DNA of 47,129 bases from an uncultured Ruminococcus sp. GTDB lineage: Bacteria > Bacillota > Clostridia > Oscillospirales > Ruminococcaceae. Below the pieces are notes generated by a model. It saw only the letters and a program-made list of their open reading frames with translations. It did no database searches and had not been told where the DNA came from. Location: positions 1-47,129 of the forward strand of contig CAMWTO010000002.1 in assembly GCA_947177205.1 (NCBI GenBank), in the 5' to 3' direction. A program made the translations under genes and the position numbers. Shown here piece by piece: positions 9,915 through 19,259 of the stretch (position 1 is its first letter; every line of letters starts with the position of its first letter).

Positions 9915-9929
9915 GGGAGGGACACGAAC

Positions 9930-10115
9930 ATGGCAAAAAAAGCAATGATCAACAAGCAGCAGAAGACACCCAAGTACTCCACAAGAGCGTACACCAGATG
10001 CAAAATCTGCGGAAGACCGCATGCGTATCTGAGAAAATACGGCATCTGCCGTATCTGCTTCAGAGAACTGGCAAATGACGGTCAGATTCCGGGTGTTAAG
10101 AAAGCAAGCTGGTAA
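9930..10115 (+). CDS. rpsN: 30S ribosomal protein S14, type Z (zinc-binding)
   Basis: 61 aa with [25 protein letters not shown]. Confidence 0.97.
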   Translation: MAKKAMINKQQKTPKYSTRAYTRCKICGRPHAYLRKYGICRICFRELANDGQIPGVKKASW

Positions 10116-10135
10116 TTTAAAAGGAGGTCTTAGGC

Positions 10136-10534
10136 ATGCAGATTTCAGATACTATCGCAGATTTGCTCACGAGAATCCGTAATGCAAGCACTGCGAAGCA
10201 CGCCACGGTGGATATTCCTGCATCGAATGTGAAGAAAGCTATCACCCAGATCCTGGCAGATGAGGGGTATATCAAGGGCTTTCAGATCGTGGATGACGGC
10301 AAACAGGGCATTATCAGAGTGACTCTGAAATATACAGAGGACAGAACTCCGGTGATCTCCGGTCTGCGCAGGGTTTCCAAACCTGGTCTGCGTATTTATT
10401 CAGGCTGTGAGGATATGCCGAAAGTCCGCAAGGGACTGGGCATTGCAATCGTTTCCACATCCAAGGGCATCATGACTGACAAGAAAGCAAGAGCTTTACA
10501 TGTCGGCGGTGAACTGCTCGCATATATCTGGTAA
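10136..10534 (+). CDS. rpsH: 30S ribosomal protein S8
   Basis: [13 protein letters not shown]...[20 protein letters not shown]. Confidence 0.98.
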   Translation: MQISDTIADLLTRIRNASTAKHATVDIPASNVKKAITQILADEGYIKGFQIVDDGKQGIIRVTLKYTEDRTPVISGLRRVSKPGLRIYSGCEDMPKVRKGLGIAIVSTSKGIMTDKKARALHVGGELLAYIW

Positions 10535-10548
10535 GGAGGAAGAAGATT

Positions 10549-11094
10549 ATGTCAAGAATTGGCAGAATGCCGATTACTGTTCCTGCCGGTGTGGATGTGA
10601 AAATCGCTGATAATCAGGTAACAGTAAAAGGTCCGAAGGGCGAGCTTTGTCAGCAGTTCTCCAAAGAACTGGGCATTGCGCTCCAGGATGGTGTGATTAC
10701 TGTCACACGTCCGTCGGATGATAAGAAACACAGAAGCCTGCACGGTCTGACAAGAACACTGATTCATAATATGATTGAGGGTGTTGTCAACGGCTACAGC
10801 AAGACACTGGAAATTGATGGTGTCGGCTATCGTGCAGCAAAGCAGGGCAAGAATCTGGTCATGAACCTGGGCTTTTCCCATCAGGTGATTGTTCCGGAAA
10901 CGGATGAGATTTCAATTGAAGTACCGCAGCCGAACCAGATTGTTGTCAAGGGCATTGACAAGCAGAAAGTCGGACAGTTTGCAGCAGAAATCCGTGAAAA
11001 GAGACTGCCTGAGCCGTACAAGGGCAAGGGTATTCACTATCTGGGTGAGCATATTATCCGCAAAGAAGGTAAAGCCGGCAAGGGCAAGAAGTAA
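10549..11094 (+). CDS. rplF: 50S ribosomal protein L6
   Basis: MSRIGRMPITVPAGV...PEPYKGKGIHYLGEHI. Confidence 0.98.
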   Translation: MSRIGRMPITVPAGVDVKIADNQVTVKGPKGELCQQFSKELGIALQDGVITVTRPSDDKKHRSLHGLTRTLIHNMIEGVVNGYSKTLEIDGVGYRAAKQGKNLVMNLGFSHQVIVPETDEISIEVPQPNQIVVKGIDKQKVGQFAAEIREKRLPEPYKGKGIHYLGEHIIRKEGKAGKGKK

Positions 11095-11116
11095 TTAAGA
11101 AAGGAGTACGGCTCAA

Positions 11117-11476
11117 ATGATTAAAAAATTTGACAGCAGCAAGGCACGTCAGAAGAGACATGCCAGAGTGCGCACGAAAATTTCCGGAACTCCTGAGGTT
11201 CCACGTCTGTGTGTGTTCCGCAGTGCAAAGCATATCTATGCACAGATCATTGACGATGTCAACGGCGTGACGCTGGCAAGTGCATCGAGTCTGGTAAAGG
11301 ATTTTGATGCCAACGGCGGCAATATCGAGGGTGCGAAGAAGGTCGGCGAACTGGTGGCAAAAGCCGCAGCAGACAAGGGCATCCGGGACGTTGTATTTGA
11401 CAGAGGCGGTTATCTGTATCATGGCAGAGTCCAGGCACTGGCTGAGGCAGCCCGTGAGAACGGACTGAATTTCTGA
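11117..11476 (+). CDS. rplR: 50S ribosomal protein L18
   Basis: [33 protein letters not shown]. Confidence 0.97.
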   Translation: MIKKFDSSKARQKRHARVRTKISGTPEVPRLCVFRSAKHIYAQIIDDVNGVTLASASSLVKDFDANGGNIEGAKKVGELVAKAAADKGIRDVVFDRGGYLYHGRVQALAEAARENGLNF

Positions 11477-11501
11477 TTTTATATTCGAGGAGGGAACACG
11501 A

Positions 11502-12002
11502 TTGGCTAATTTCGAGGCAAAGGATACGGAATTTCTTGAAAAAGTTGTTCATATCAATAGAGTATCCAAGACCGTAAAGGGCGGACGTATCATGAAGTTT
11601 TCTGCTTTGGTTGTTGTCGGTGACGGCAATGGCACAGTAGGATTCGGCATGGGCAAATCGAGCGAAGTACCGGATGCGATCCGTAAGGGCATTGAAGATG
11701 CAAAGAAGAATCTGGTAAAAGTTCCGCTGAAAGGCACAACAATCCCGCATGAGATTGTCGGCAAGTTCGGCGCAGGCGAAGTGCTGATGCGTCCGGCAGC
11801 ACCTGGTACTGGTGTGATCGCAGGCGGTCCTGTCCGTGCCGTGATTGAAGTAGCAGGCATCAAGGACATCAGAACAAAGTCCCTGCGTTCCAACAATCCG
11901 TGCAATGTTGTCAGAGCAACGATTGCAGGACTGACAGGCTGCACGACAGCAGAAGAAGTAGCTGCAAAGCGTGGCAAGACCGTGAAAGAAATTCTTGGTT
12001 GA
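11502..12002 (+). CDS. rpsE: 30S ribosomal protein S5 (TTG start)
   Basis: [38 protein letters not shown]. Confidence 0.97.
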   Translation: MANFEAKDTEFLEKVVHINRVSKTVKGGRIMKFSALVVVGDGNGTVGFGMGKSSEVPDAIRKGIEDAKKNLVKVPLKGTTIPHEIVGKFGAGEVLMRPAAPGTGVIAGGPVRAVIEVAGIKDIRTKSLRSNNPCNVVRATIAGLTGCTTAEEVAAKRGKTVKEILG

Positions 12003-12015
12003 GGAGGCTGAAATC

Positions 12016-12189
12016 ATGAAGAAGATTACACTTGTTAAAAGTCTCATCGGCTGCAAGAAAGACCAGATTGCAACAGCAAAAGCACTGGGACTGAAGAAGA
12101 TCGGCGACGTGACGACACAGCCGGACAATCCCTGCACAGCAGGAAAAATTCACAAGATTATTCATCTGATTCAGGTAGAAGAAGCTTAA
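12016..12189 (+). CDS. rpmD: 50S ribosomal protein L30
   Basis: [26 protein letters not shown]; start at 12016 behind GGAGG. Confidence 0.95.
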   Translation: MKKITLVKSLIGCKKDQIATAKALGLKKIGDVTTQPDNPCTAGKIHKIIHLIQVEEA

Positions 12190-12280
12190 AATAAATCTTG
12201 TTCTGGCAAATTAATTAAGAAAGGAAAATGTTACTGGTATTATTAATTAATAAATTAATTATTAATTTATTATAAATAAT

Positions 12281-12345
12281 ATGTACCCGTGTCGCAGCGG
12301 GGAAGTTACGCCTGCGGAGTGTTGTGCCAGGTAGATACACGGTGA
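12281..12345 (+). ncRNA. Candidate structured RNA element upstream of rplO
   Basis: CCGTGT (12287-12292)/ACACGG (12337-12342) encloses CGCAG/CTGCG hairpin; GC-rich island flanked by almost pure A/T. Confidence 0.4.
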
Positions 12346-12403
12346 AACAGGAATCAATTTTATAAATTTTAAATTTATAAAATTTCAGTAACGGCAGGAG
12401 AAC

Positions 12404-12847
12404 ATGCAGATTCATGAACTCGTACCTGCTCCGGATTCCAACAAGCCCGTCAAGCGTGTGGGCAGAGGTCACGGCTCAGGTAACGGCAAAACAGCCGGCA
12501 AGGGTCATAAGGGACAGAATGCTCGTTCCGGCGGCGGTGTCAGAATCGGGTTTGAAGGCGGACAGATGCCGCTTGCAAGAAGAATCCCGAAGAGAGGTTT
12601 CCATAATATTTTTGCAAAGAATTATGCAATTGTGAATGTCGGCGATCTGAACAGATTCACAGAGGGCACTGTTGTGGATGCAGAACTGCTCTGTGCTAGC
12701 GGTCTGATCAAGAAGCTGTACGACGGTGTAAAAATTCTGGGCGATGGAGAACTGAATGTGAAACTGACTGTGAAAGCAGCCAAATTCACAAAAAGCGCAC
12801 AGGAGAAGATTGAAAAGGCAGGCGGAACAGCAGAACAGGAAAGCTGA
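12404..12847 (+). CDS. rplO: 50S ribosomal protein L15
   Basis: [27 protein letters not shown]. Confidence 0.97.
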   Translation: MQIHELVPAPDSNKPVKRVGRGHGSGNGKTAGKGHKGQNARSGGGVRIGFEGGQMPLARRIPKRGFHNIFAKNYAIVNVGDLNRFTEGTVVDAELLCASGLIKKLYDGVKILGDGELNVKLTVKAAKFTKSAQEKIEKAGGTAEQES

Positions 12848-12858
12848 GGTGAACTGAA

Positions 12859-14190
12859 TTGTTTCAGACACTGAAAAATGCGTGGAGCGAGCCGGAAATC
12901 CGTAAAAAGTTTATCTATACGCTGATTATGATTATTATTTTCAGAATCGGCGGTGCAATCACAGTGCCGTTCCTGTCTCTGTCCGCAGTACAGAGCTGGA
13001 TGGAAACAAATGCAACAGATGGTAATTTTCTGGAGTATCTGAATATTCTGACAGGCGGACAGTTGTCCAAAGCGACGGTGTTTTCCCTTTCGATTACGCC
13101 CTATATTAATGCGTCGATTATTATCCAGTTATTGACCTATGCACTTCCACCCCTGGAACGATTGCAGGAGGAAGGCGAAGAGGGACGAAAGACGCTTAAC
13201 AAGATCACGGGCTATGTTGCGCTCGTGCTTGCTCTGGTCATGTCTATTGCTTATTATCTGACGCTCCGCAACAGTGCAAACGCTGTGAACTATACTTCCG
13301 GCGCATACGGGTGGTTTGCCGCAATTGTCATTATTGCGTGCTTTACCGCAGGCGCAAGCTTTGTTGTCTGGATGGGCAACAGAATTAATGAAAAAGGCAT
13401 CGGCAACGGTATTTCGATTTTATTGTTTGCCGGTATCGTTGCAAGATTCCCCACAGATGTCGGAACACTCTGGAGTCTGTTCATGATGGATAAGGCGAAG
13501 TATTTCTTTGTGGATCTTGTGATTATGGTGATGTTTGTCTTCATGATTGCATTTATTGTCTTCATGAACGAGGCAGAGCGCAAAATTCCGATTCAGTACG
13601 CAAAACGTGTCGTAGGCAGAAAGCAGTACGGCGGTCAGAATACCCATATTCCGATTAAAGTCTGCATGAGCGGCGTGATGCCGATTATTTTCGCCATGTC
13701 TTTCATGTCTTTGCCGGCGACCATCAGCATGTTTGTCAAACCCGTAGAATATATTGATGAAACCACAGGTTTCTGGGATAAATTCTATTTTCATTTTATT
13801 AATTTTTTCCGGACAACGAGCTGGGGTTATGCAGTTCTGTATTTAATCCTGATCGTGGCATTTAACTATTTCTATGTTGCAATGCAGTATGATCCGGTTA
13901 CCATTGCGAATAATCTCCGTCAAAGCAACGGCGGCATTCCGGGCATCCGTCCGGGCAAGCCGACAGCGGACTATATTCACAGAGTATTATCCAAGATCAC
14001 ACTCGTGGGCGCTGTTTTCTTAGGCGTGATTGCAATTCTTCCGATTGCACTCGGCTGGTTTGACAGCAGCTTGCAGTCACTCTCCATGGGCGGCACGTCA
14101 ATCCTGATTGTCGTGAGTGTGGCACTGGAAACAGCAAGAACACTGGAGTCCCAGCTGATGATGCGTCATCACAAAGGATTTCTTGGTTAA
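12859..14190 (+). CDS. secY: Preprotein translocase subunit SecY (TTG start)
   Basis: 443 aa polytopic; FRIGGAITVPF...YINASIIIQLLT...QSNGGIPGIRPGKPT. Confidence 0.98.
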   Translation: MFQTLKNAWSEPEIRKKFIYTLIMIIIFRIGGAITVPFLSLSAVQSWMETNATDGNFLEYLNILTGGQLSKATVFSLSITPYINASIIIQLLTYALPPLERLQEEGEEGRKTLNKITGYVALVLALVMSIAYYLTLRNSANAVNYTSGAYGWFAAIVIIACFTAGASFVVWMGNRINEKGIGNGISILLFAGIVARFPTDVGTLWSLFMMDKAKYFFVDLVIMVMFVFMIAFIVFMNEAERKIPIQYAKRVVGRKQYGGQNTHIPIKVCMSGVMPIIFAMSFMSLPATISMFVKPVEYIDETTGFWDKFYFHFINFFRTTSWGYAVLYLILIVAFNYFYVAMQYDPVTIANNLRQSNGGIPGIRPGKPTADYIHRVLSKITLVGAVFLGVIAILPIALGWFDSSLQSLSMGGTSILIVVSVALETARTLESQLMMRHHKGFLG

Positions 14191-14210
14191 GTAAGGAGGG
14201 CGATTTTACG

Positions 14211-14852
14211 ATGAATCTGATTTTACTCGGTGCGCCTGGTGCAGGTAAGGGCACACAGGCAGAGGCAATTTCTGAAGCTTTGAACATTCCGCAGATCTCT
14301 ACGGGTAATATGCTCCGGGAGGCTGTGAAAAACGGCACAGAATATGGTCTGAAAGCAAAAGCCGTCATGGAAGCCGGCGGTCTGGTTTCCGATGATATTG
14401 TTGTGAATATTCTGAAAGACAGAATTGCGCAGGACGATGCACAGAACGGGTTTATCCTGGACGGGTTCCCCAGAACGGTTCCGCAGGCAGAAGCACTTGA
14501 TGAAATGGGTGTCCGGATTGACAAAGTTGTTGAAATTTTTGTACCGGATGAAACCATTAAAGAAAGAGTTTCGGGCAGAAGAGTCTGCGAAGGATGCGGT
14601 GCGTCTTATCATGTACAGTACAAGCCCTCAAAAACAGACGGCGTGTGCGACAAGTGCGGTGCAAAGACAGTGATCCGTAAGGATGACCAGCCGGAGACAG
14701 TCATTTCACGTCTGGAAACATATCATAAAGAAACAGAGCCGATCAAGGCTTATTACGAAAAACAAGGCAAACTGGAAACTGTCATCGGACAGGAAGAAGT
14801 TGCCGATACCAAAAAGCTGACACTCCAGGCAGTGGGGGCTGAAATTGCATGA
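14211..14852 (+). CDS. adk: Adenylate kinase (zinc-type LID)
   Basis: MNLILLGAPGAGKGTQAE...GFPRTVPQAEAL; CxxC pairs in LID. Confidence 0.98.
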   Translation: MNLILLGAPGAGKGTQAEAISEALNIPQISTGNMLREAVKNGTEYGLKAKAVMEAGGLVSDDIVVNILKDRIAQDDAQNGFILDGFPRTVPQAEALDEMGVRIDKVVEIFVPDETIKERVSGRRVCEGCGASYHVQYKPSKTDGVCDKCGAKTVIRKDDQPETVISRLETYHKETEPIKAYYEKQGKLETVIGQEEVADTKKLTLQAVGAEIA

Positions 14853-15607
14853 GCAATATTACAATTAAATCCAAGACAGATTTAGAAAAGATGAGAATCG
14901 CCGGACGGATTGCCGGGAGAGCATTACAGCTCGCCGGGCAGTCTCTGAAACCGGGCATGACAACCAAGGATGTGGATCAGATCATTTATGATTATATCAC
15001 AAGCCAGGGAGCTGTGCCGTCTTTTCTTGGTTATGCCGGATTTCCGGGCAGTGCCTGTGTTTCTGTGAATGATGAAGTCATTCACGGAATTCCAGGATCA
15101 AGAAAATTAAAAACCGGTGATATTGTCAGTATCGATGTAGGCGCTTGCATCAATGGCTTTCACGGTGATACCTGTGCGACGTTTCCAGTCGGCAGGATCT
15201 CCCAGGAAGCGCAGGATTTGCTGGATGTGACAAAAACCTCTCTCTATGAGGGCATTGCAAAGGCAGTTGTCGGCGCAAGGCTTTATGAAGTGTCCAATGC
15301 CGTGGAGCAATATTGTGCATCCCGTGGTTACGGGATTGTACGGGAATATTGCGGGCACGGTATCGGCAGGGATCTGCATGAAGCACCGGAAGTTCCGAAT
15401 TATGTGCAAGCCGGGCGTAAGGGTGTTCGTCTCCAGGCAGGTATGTGCATCTGTATTGAACCGATGATTAATGCAAAGGGCGATGCGATCCGTGTCTGCA
15501 AGGATGGCTGGACAGTGCGCACCAAAAGCGGCAGTTTATCAGCACATTTTGAGCATGCCATTGCCATCACCCAGAATGGACCTGTGATTCTCACAGATCC
15601 TTCGTAA
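14849..15607 (+). CDS. map: Type I methionine aminopeptidase
   Basis: SVNDEVIHGIPGSRKLKTGDIVSIDVG...GHGIGRDLHEAPEVPN. Confidence 0.97.
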   Translation: MSNITIKSKTDLEKMRIAGRIAGRALQLAGQSLKPGMTTKDVDQIIYDYITSQGAVPSFLGYAGFPGSACVSVNDEVIHGIPGSRKLKTGDIVSIDVGACINGFHGDTCATFPVGRISQEAQDLLDVTKTSLYEGIAKAVVGARLYEVSNAVEQYCASRGYGIVREYCGHGIGRDLHEAPEVPNYVQAGRKGVRLQAGMCICIEPMINAKGDAIRVCKDGWTVRTKSGSLSAHFEHAIAITQNGPVILTDPS

Positions 15608-15623
15608 TTAATTATTAATTATC

Positions 15624-15890
15624 ATGAAGCTGCAAACAGGCATGATTGTGCGTGCCATTGCCGGTAAAGAACAGGATCAGTTTCTGTTGGTCACGAGACA
15701 GGACGGGAATTTTGTTTATCTGGCAGACGGAAAGCACAGAAAATTAACACAGCCGAAACGCAAGAATCCGAAACATGTCCGGGCAACCGGAAAAATTCTG
15801 ACACAGGAAGATCTCCAAAGTCTGACAGATCCCGCACTGCGTCGGCTGCTGCGGGCATATCAGGAGAGCGCACTGCAAGGAGGAGAATGA
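15624..15890 (+). CDS. KOW-domain RNA-binding protein (L14e-like)
   Basis: [52 protein letters not shown] between map and infA. Confidence 0.8.
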   Translation: MKLQTGMIVRAIAGKEQDQFLLVTRQDGNFVYLADGKHRKLTQPKRKNPKHVRATGKILTQEDLQSLTDPALRRLLRAYQESALQGGE

Positions 15891-16111
15891 ATTTGTCGAA
15901 AGAAGATTTGATTGAAGTCGAGGGCGTTGTACTCGAAGCACTGCCAAATGCCAATTTCCGGGTAGAGCTCCCCAACAAGCATGTCATCCTGGCACATGTG
16001 TCGGGAAAATTACGGATGAATTACATCCGCATTGTTCCGGGTGACAAAGTCAAGATTGAAATGTCGCCGTATGATCTGACCAAAGGTCGGATCACATGGA
16101 GGGCGAAATAA
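15887..16111 (+). CDS. infA: Translation initiation factor IF-1
   Basis: [24 protein letters not shown]...[29 protein letters not shown]; alternative TTG start at 15893. Confidence 0.97.
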   Translation: MNLSKEDLIEVEGVVLEALPNANFRVELPNKHVILAHVSGKLRMNYIRIVPGDKVKIEMSPYDLTKGRITWRAK

Positions 16112-16237
<126 letters not shown>

Positions 16238-16271
16238 TTATTCCTGAGAGCATTGGAGGTGTAGTAAACAA

Positions 16272-16640
16272 ATGGCAAGAATTTCAGGTGTTGACCTGCC
16301 GAAAGAAAAGAGAGTCGAAATTGGTCTGACTTATATTTATGGCATTGGTCGTACAACAGCTTCCCAGATTCTGAAGCGTACTGGCATCAATCCTGATACC
16401 AGAGTCAAAGATCTGACAGAAAAGGACGTTGCAAAACTGCGTGATGATATTGACGCAAATGTCACGGTAGAAGGCGACCTGCGCCGGGAAGTGGCTTTGA
16501 ATATCAAGAGATTGATTGAGATCGGCTGCTACAGAGGCGTTCGTCACAGAAAGGGTCTGCCCGTCAGAGGACAGCGTACCAAGACAAACGCAAGAACACG
16601 CAAGGGTCCGGCAAAGACGATTGCAAACAAGAAGAAGTAA
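16272..16640 (+). CDS. rpsM: 30S ribosomal protein S13
   Basis: [27 protein letters not shown]. Confidence 0.98.
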   Translation: MARISGVDLPKEKRVEIGLTYIYGIGRTTASQILKRTGINPDTRVKDLTEKDVAKLRDDIDANVTVEGDLRREVALNIKRLIEIGCYRGVRHRKGLPVRGQRTKTNARTRKGPAKTIANKKK

Positions 16641-16659
16641 TTAAGGAGGGCGAGTTCTT

Positions 16660-17061
16660 TTGGCTAAGAATGGTAAAAAAGTGACCACAATCCGCCGCCG
16701 CAGAGAGCGTAAAAATATTGAGTCCGGTGCTGTGCATATTCAGTCTACGTTTAATAATACAATTGTGACGATCACAGACACACAGGGCAATGCCATTTCA
16801 TGGGCAAGCGCAGGCGGTCTGGGTTTCCGTGGCTCAAGAAAATCCACACCGTTTGCAGCACAGACTGCTGCAGAAACAGCAGCAAAGGCTGCAATGGAAC
16901 ATGGTCTGAAGACCGTAGAAGTATATGTCAAAGGTCCGGGCAGCGGTCGTGAAGCGGCAATCCGTGCTTTACAGACGGTTGGTCTGGAAGTCCGTATGAT
17001 CAAAGACGTGACTCCCATTCCGCACAATGGCTGCCGTCCGCCCAAGAGAAGACGTGTCTGA
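16660..17061 (+). CDS. rpsK: 30S ribosomal protein S11 (TTG start)
   Basis: [44 protein letters not shown]. Confidence 0.98.
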   Translation: MAKNGKKVTTIRRRRERKNIESGAVHIQSTFNNTIVTITDTQGNAISWASAGGLGFRGSRKSTPFAAQTAAETAAKAAMEHGLKTVEVYVKGPGSGREAAIRALQTVGLEVRMIKDVTPIPHNGCRPPKRRRV

Positions 17062-17081
17062 TAGAACAGGAGGTAGATTAC

Positions 17082-17699
17082 ATGGCTGTGAATAAAGATC
17101 CGATTCTGAAAAGATGCAGATATCTGGGAATCAGTCCGGCAGTAATGGGAATTGACAAGAAGTCAAACCGTTTTGAAAAAGCCGGTCCGAACCGTAAGAA
17201 AGTTTCTGAATATGGTACTCAGCTCAAAGAGAAGCAGAAACTCAAGTTCATTTATGGCGTAATGGAAAAGCCGTTCCGTCATTATTTTGAACTGGCAGAA
17301 AAAATGGAAGGCAAAGCCGGTGACAATCTGATTACCATTCTGGAATCCAGACTGGATAATGTGGCATTCCGGATGGGTCTGGCTTGCACAAGACGTGAAG
17401 CAAGACAATTGGTAACACACGGGCATTTTACAGTCAACGGCAAGAAAGTTGACATTCCGTCCTATCGTGTTTCTATGAATGATGAAATTGCGCTGTGCGA
17501 TGGCAGCCGGGCAAGTGCGCTGTTCAAGGGCAATGACCAGACAGCAGGCATCCTGGAAAAAACAGGAAGCAGAACCATTCCGCTGTGGCTGGAATCCAGC
17601 AAAGACCGTTTCTCCGCAAAAGTAACAAGACTGCCGAATCCGTCAGATATTGACTACGAAGCAGAAACACACCTGATTGTCGAGCTGTACTCCAAGTAA
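17082..17699 (+). CDS. rpsD: 30S ribosomal protein S4
   Basis: SEYGTQLKEKQKLKFIYGVMEKPF...ARQLVTHGHFTVNGKKV. Confidence 0.97.
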   Translation: MAVNKDPILKRCRYLGISPAVMGIDKKSNRFEKAGPNRKKVSEYGTQLKEKQKLKFIYGVMEKPFRHYFELAEKMEGKAGDNLITILESRLDNVAFRMGLACTRREARQLVTHGHFTVNGKKVDIPSYRVSMNDEIALCDGSRASALFKGNDQTAGILEKTGSRTIPLWLESSKDRFSAKVTRLPNPSDIDYEAETHLIVELYSK

Positions 17700-17789
17700 T
17701 CGATAAGTAATTGATCATTGCTTGCGGAAGCTTAAGATTCACAAACAAAAGTAATTAGAATTACAGAATTACGAAATAGGAGGGGTTAC

Positions 17790-18746
17790 ATGCTCGAAAG
17801 AATTGAGAAGCCGGAAATTGTTCCCGAAGATCTGAGACAGGACGGAAAGTATGGAAAATTCATCCTGTCGCCGCTGGAACGAGGCTATGGCACGACCCTT
17901 GGCAACAGCCTCAGACGGGTGCTGCTGTCTTCTATTCCGGGCGTAGCAGTCAATTTTGTCAAGATTGACGGAGTGCATCACGAGCTTTCTACGATACCGG
18001 GCGTCAAGGAAGATGTGACAGAGATTATTCTGAGCCTGAAAGGGCTGACAGCGAAGCTTTACGGCGAAGGTCCGAAATCACTTCTGATTGATGCAGAGGG
18101 AGAGTGTGAAGTCACTGCAAGTGACATCAGCACAGACTCTGAAGTTATGATTCTCAATCCCGGGATGCATATTGCAACACTGGGAAAAGATGCAAAGCTG
18201 CATATGGAAATCACAATTGACAGAGGCCGGGGCTATGTTTCAGCGGAGCGGAATAAGCAGCAGGTGACAGACATGCCGATCGATGTCATTGCCGTAGACA
18301 GCATTTATACTCCTGTTTTAAAGGTGAACTATACCGTGGAGAACACACGACTCGGACAGGTCACGGATTATGACAAGCTGACGATGGAAGTCTGGACGGA
18401 TGGAACGATTTCAGCGAAAGAGGCTTTGTCACAGGCAGCCAATCTCCTCAACGAGCATCTGAAATTGTTTGTAGATTTATCTGACGAAACAGTGATTCCT
18501 GATGTTCTCGTAGAGAAAGATGACAGAGGCAAGGAGAAGATCCTTGAGATGACCATTGAGGAACTTGACTTGTCAGTACGTTCGTTCAATTGCCTGAAAC
18601 GTGCTGGCATCAATACAGTAAGTGATTTGATTAACAAGTCCGAGGAAGAAATGATGAAAGTACGCAATCTTGGTAAAAAATCTTTTGATGAAGTGAAAGA
18701 AAAGCTCCAGTCACTGGGTTATGATTTGTCATCTGAAGAAGATTGA
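17790..18746 (+). CDS. rpoA: DNA-directed RNA polymerase subunit alpha
   Basis: [28 protein letters not shown]...[22 protein letters not shown]. Confidence 0.98.
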   Translation: MLERIEKPEIVPEDLRQDGKYGKFILSPLERGYGTTLGNSLRRVLLSSIPGVAVNFVKIDGVHHELSTIPGVKEDVTEIILSLKGLTAKLYGEGPKSLLIDAEGECEVTASDISTDSEVMILNPGMHIATLGKDAKLHMEITIDRGRGYVSAERNKQQVTDMPIDVIAVDSIYTPVLKVNYTVENTRLGQVTDYDKLTMEVWTDGTISAKEALSQAANLLNEHLKLFVDLSDETVIPDVLVEKDDRGKEKILEMTIEELDLSVRSFNCLKRAGINTVSDLINKSEEEMMKVRNLGKKSFDEVKEKLQSLGYDLSSEED

Positions 18747-18777
18747 TTTCCGGAATGTGTCTGACAGATTTTAAGAT

Positions 18778-18805
18778 AATTAAACAGCTTTCCGGCTGTT
18801 TGATT
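18778..18805 (+). promoter_or_regulatory. Intercistronic hairpin upstream of rplQ
   Basis: AATTAAACAGC (18778-18788)/GCTGTTTGATT (18795-18805), 11-bp stem with one G-U pair. Confidence 0.5.
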
Positions 18806-18827
18806 TGCGAAAAGGAGTGAAGAACCA

Positions 18828-19172
18828 ATGCCAGGTAGCAGAAAACTGGGCAGAACAACTGCACACAGAACCGCAATGCTCCGTGCGATGGTAACGTTCC
18901 TGCTGGAAAACGGGCAGGTAGAAACGACCGTTACAAGAGCAAAAGAAGTACGCAGTGTTGCTGAAAAGATGATTACACTGGGCAAGAACACAGACCTGCA
19001 CAGCAAGCGTCAGGTGTATGCTTATATCACGAAAGAAGCCGTAGCGAAGAAGCTGTTTGACGAGATTTCTCCGAAATATGCAGAACGTAAGGGCGGTTAT
19101 ACACAGATCATCAAGACGGGTCCCCGTCGTGGTGATGCCGCAGAAATGGCAATTATTAAGTTAGTTGATTAA
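18828..19172 (+). CDS. rplQ: 50S ribosomal protein L17
   Basis: [38 protein letters not shown]. Confidence 0.98.
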   Translation: MPGSRKLGRTTAHRTAMLRAMVTFLLENGQVETTVTRAKEVRSVAEKMITLGKNTDLHSKRQVYAYITKEAVAKKLFDEISPKYAERKGGYTQIIKTGPRRGDAAEMAIIKLVD

Positions 19173-19190
19173 TTAATTTAATTTATAAAT

Positions 19191-19230
19191 AAAAACTGCT
19201 GCACGGCATAGAAATGCTGTGCAGTTTTTT
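19191..19230 (+). terminator. Terminator at the end of the ribosomal super-operon
   Basis: AAAAACTGCTGCACGGCA-tagaaa-TGCTGTGCAGTTTTTT. Confidence 0.85.
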
Positions 19231-19259
19231 GAGTTATGTTCAGGGAAGGAAATTTGAAA

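Noticed and set aside
3135-12871. Many antisense or out-of-frame ORFs within the ribosomal operon (e.g. 3926..4411 -, 11259..12137 -, 12476..12871 -)
   Set aside because: They fully overlap confidently identified r-protein genes, have Cys/His/Leu-rich shadow composition and no recognisable domain.
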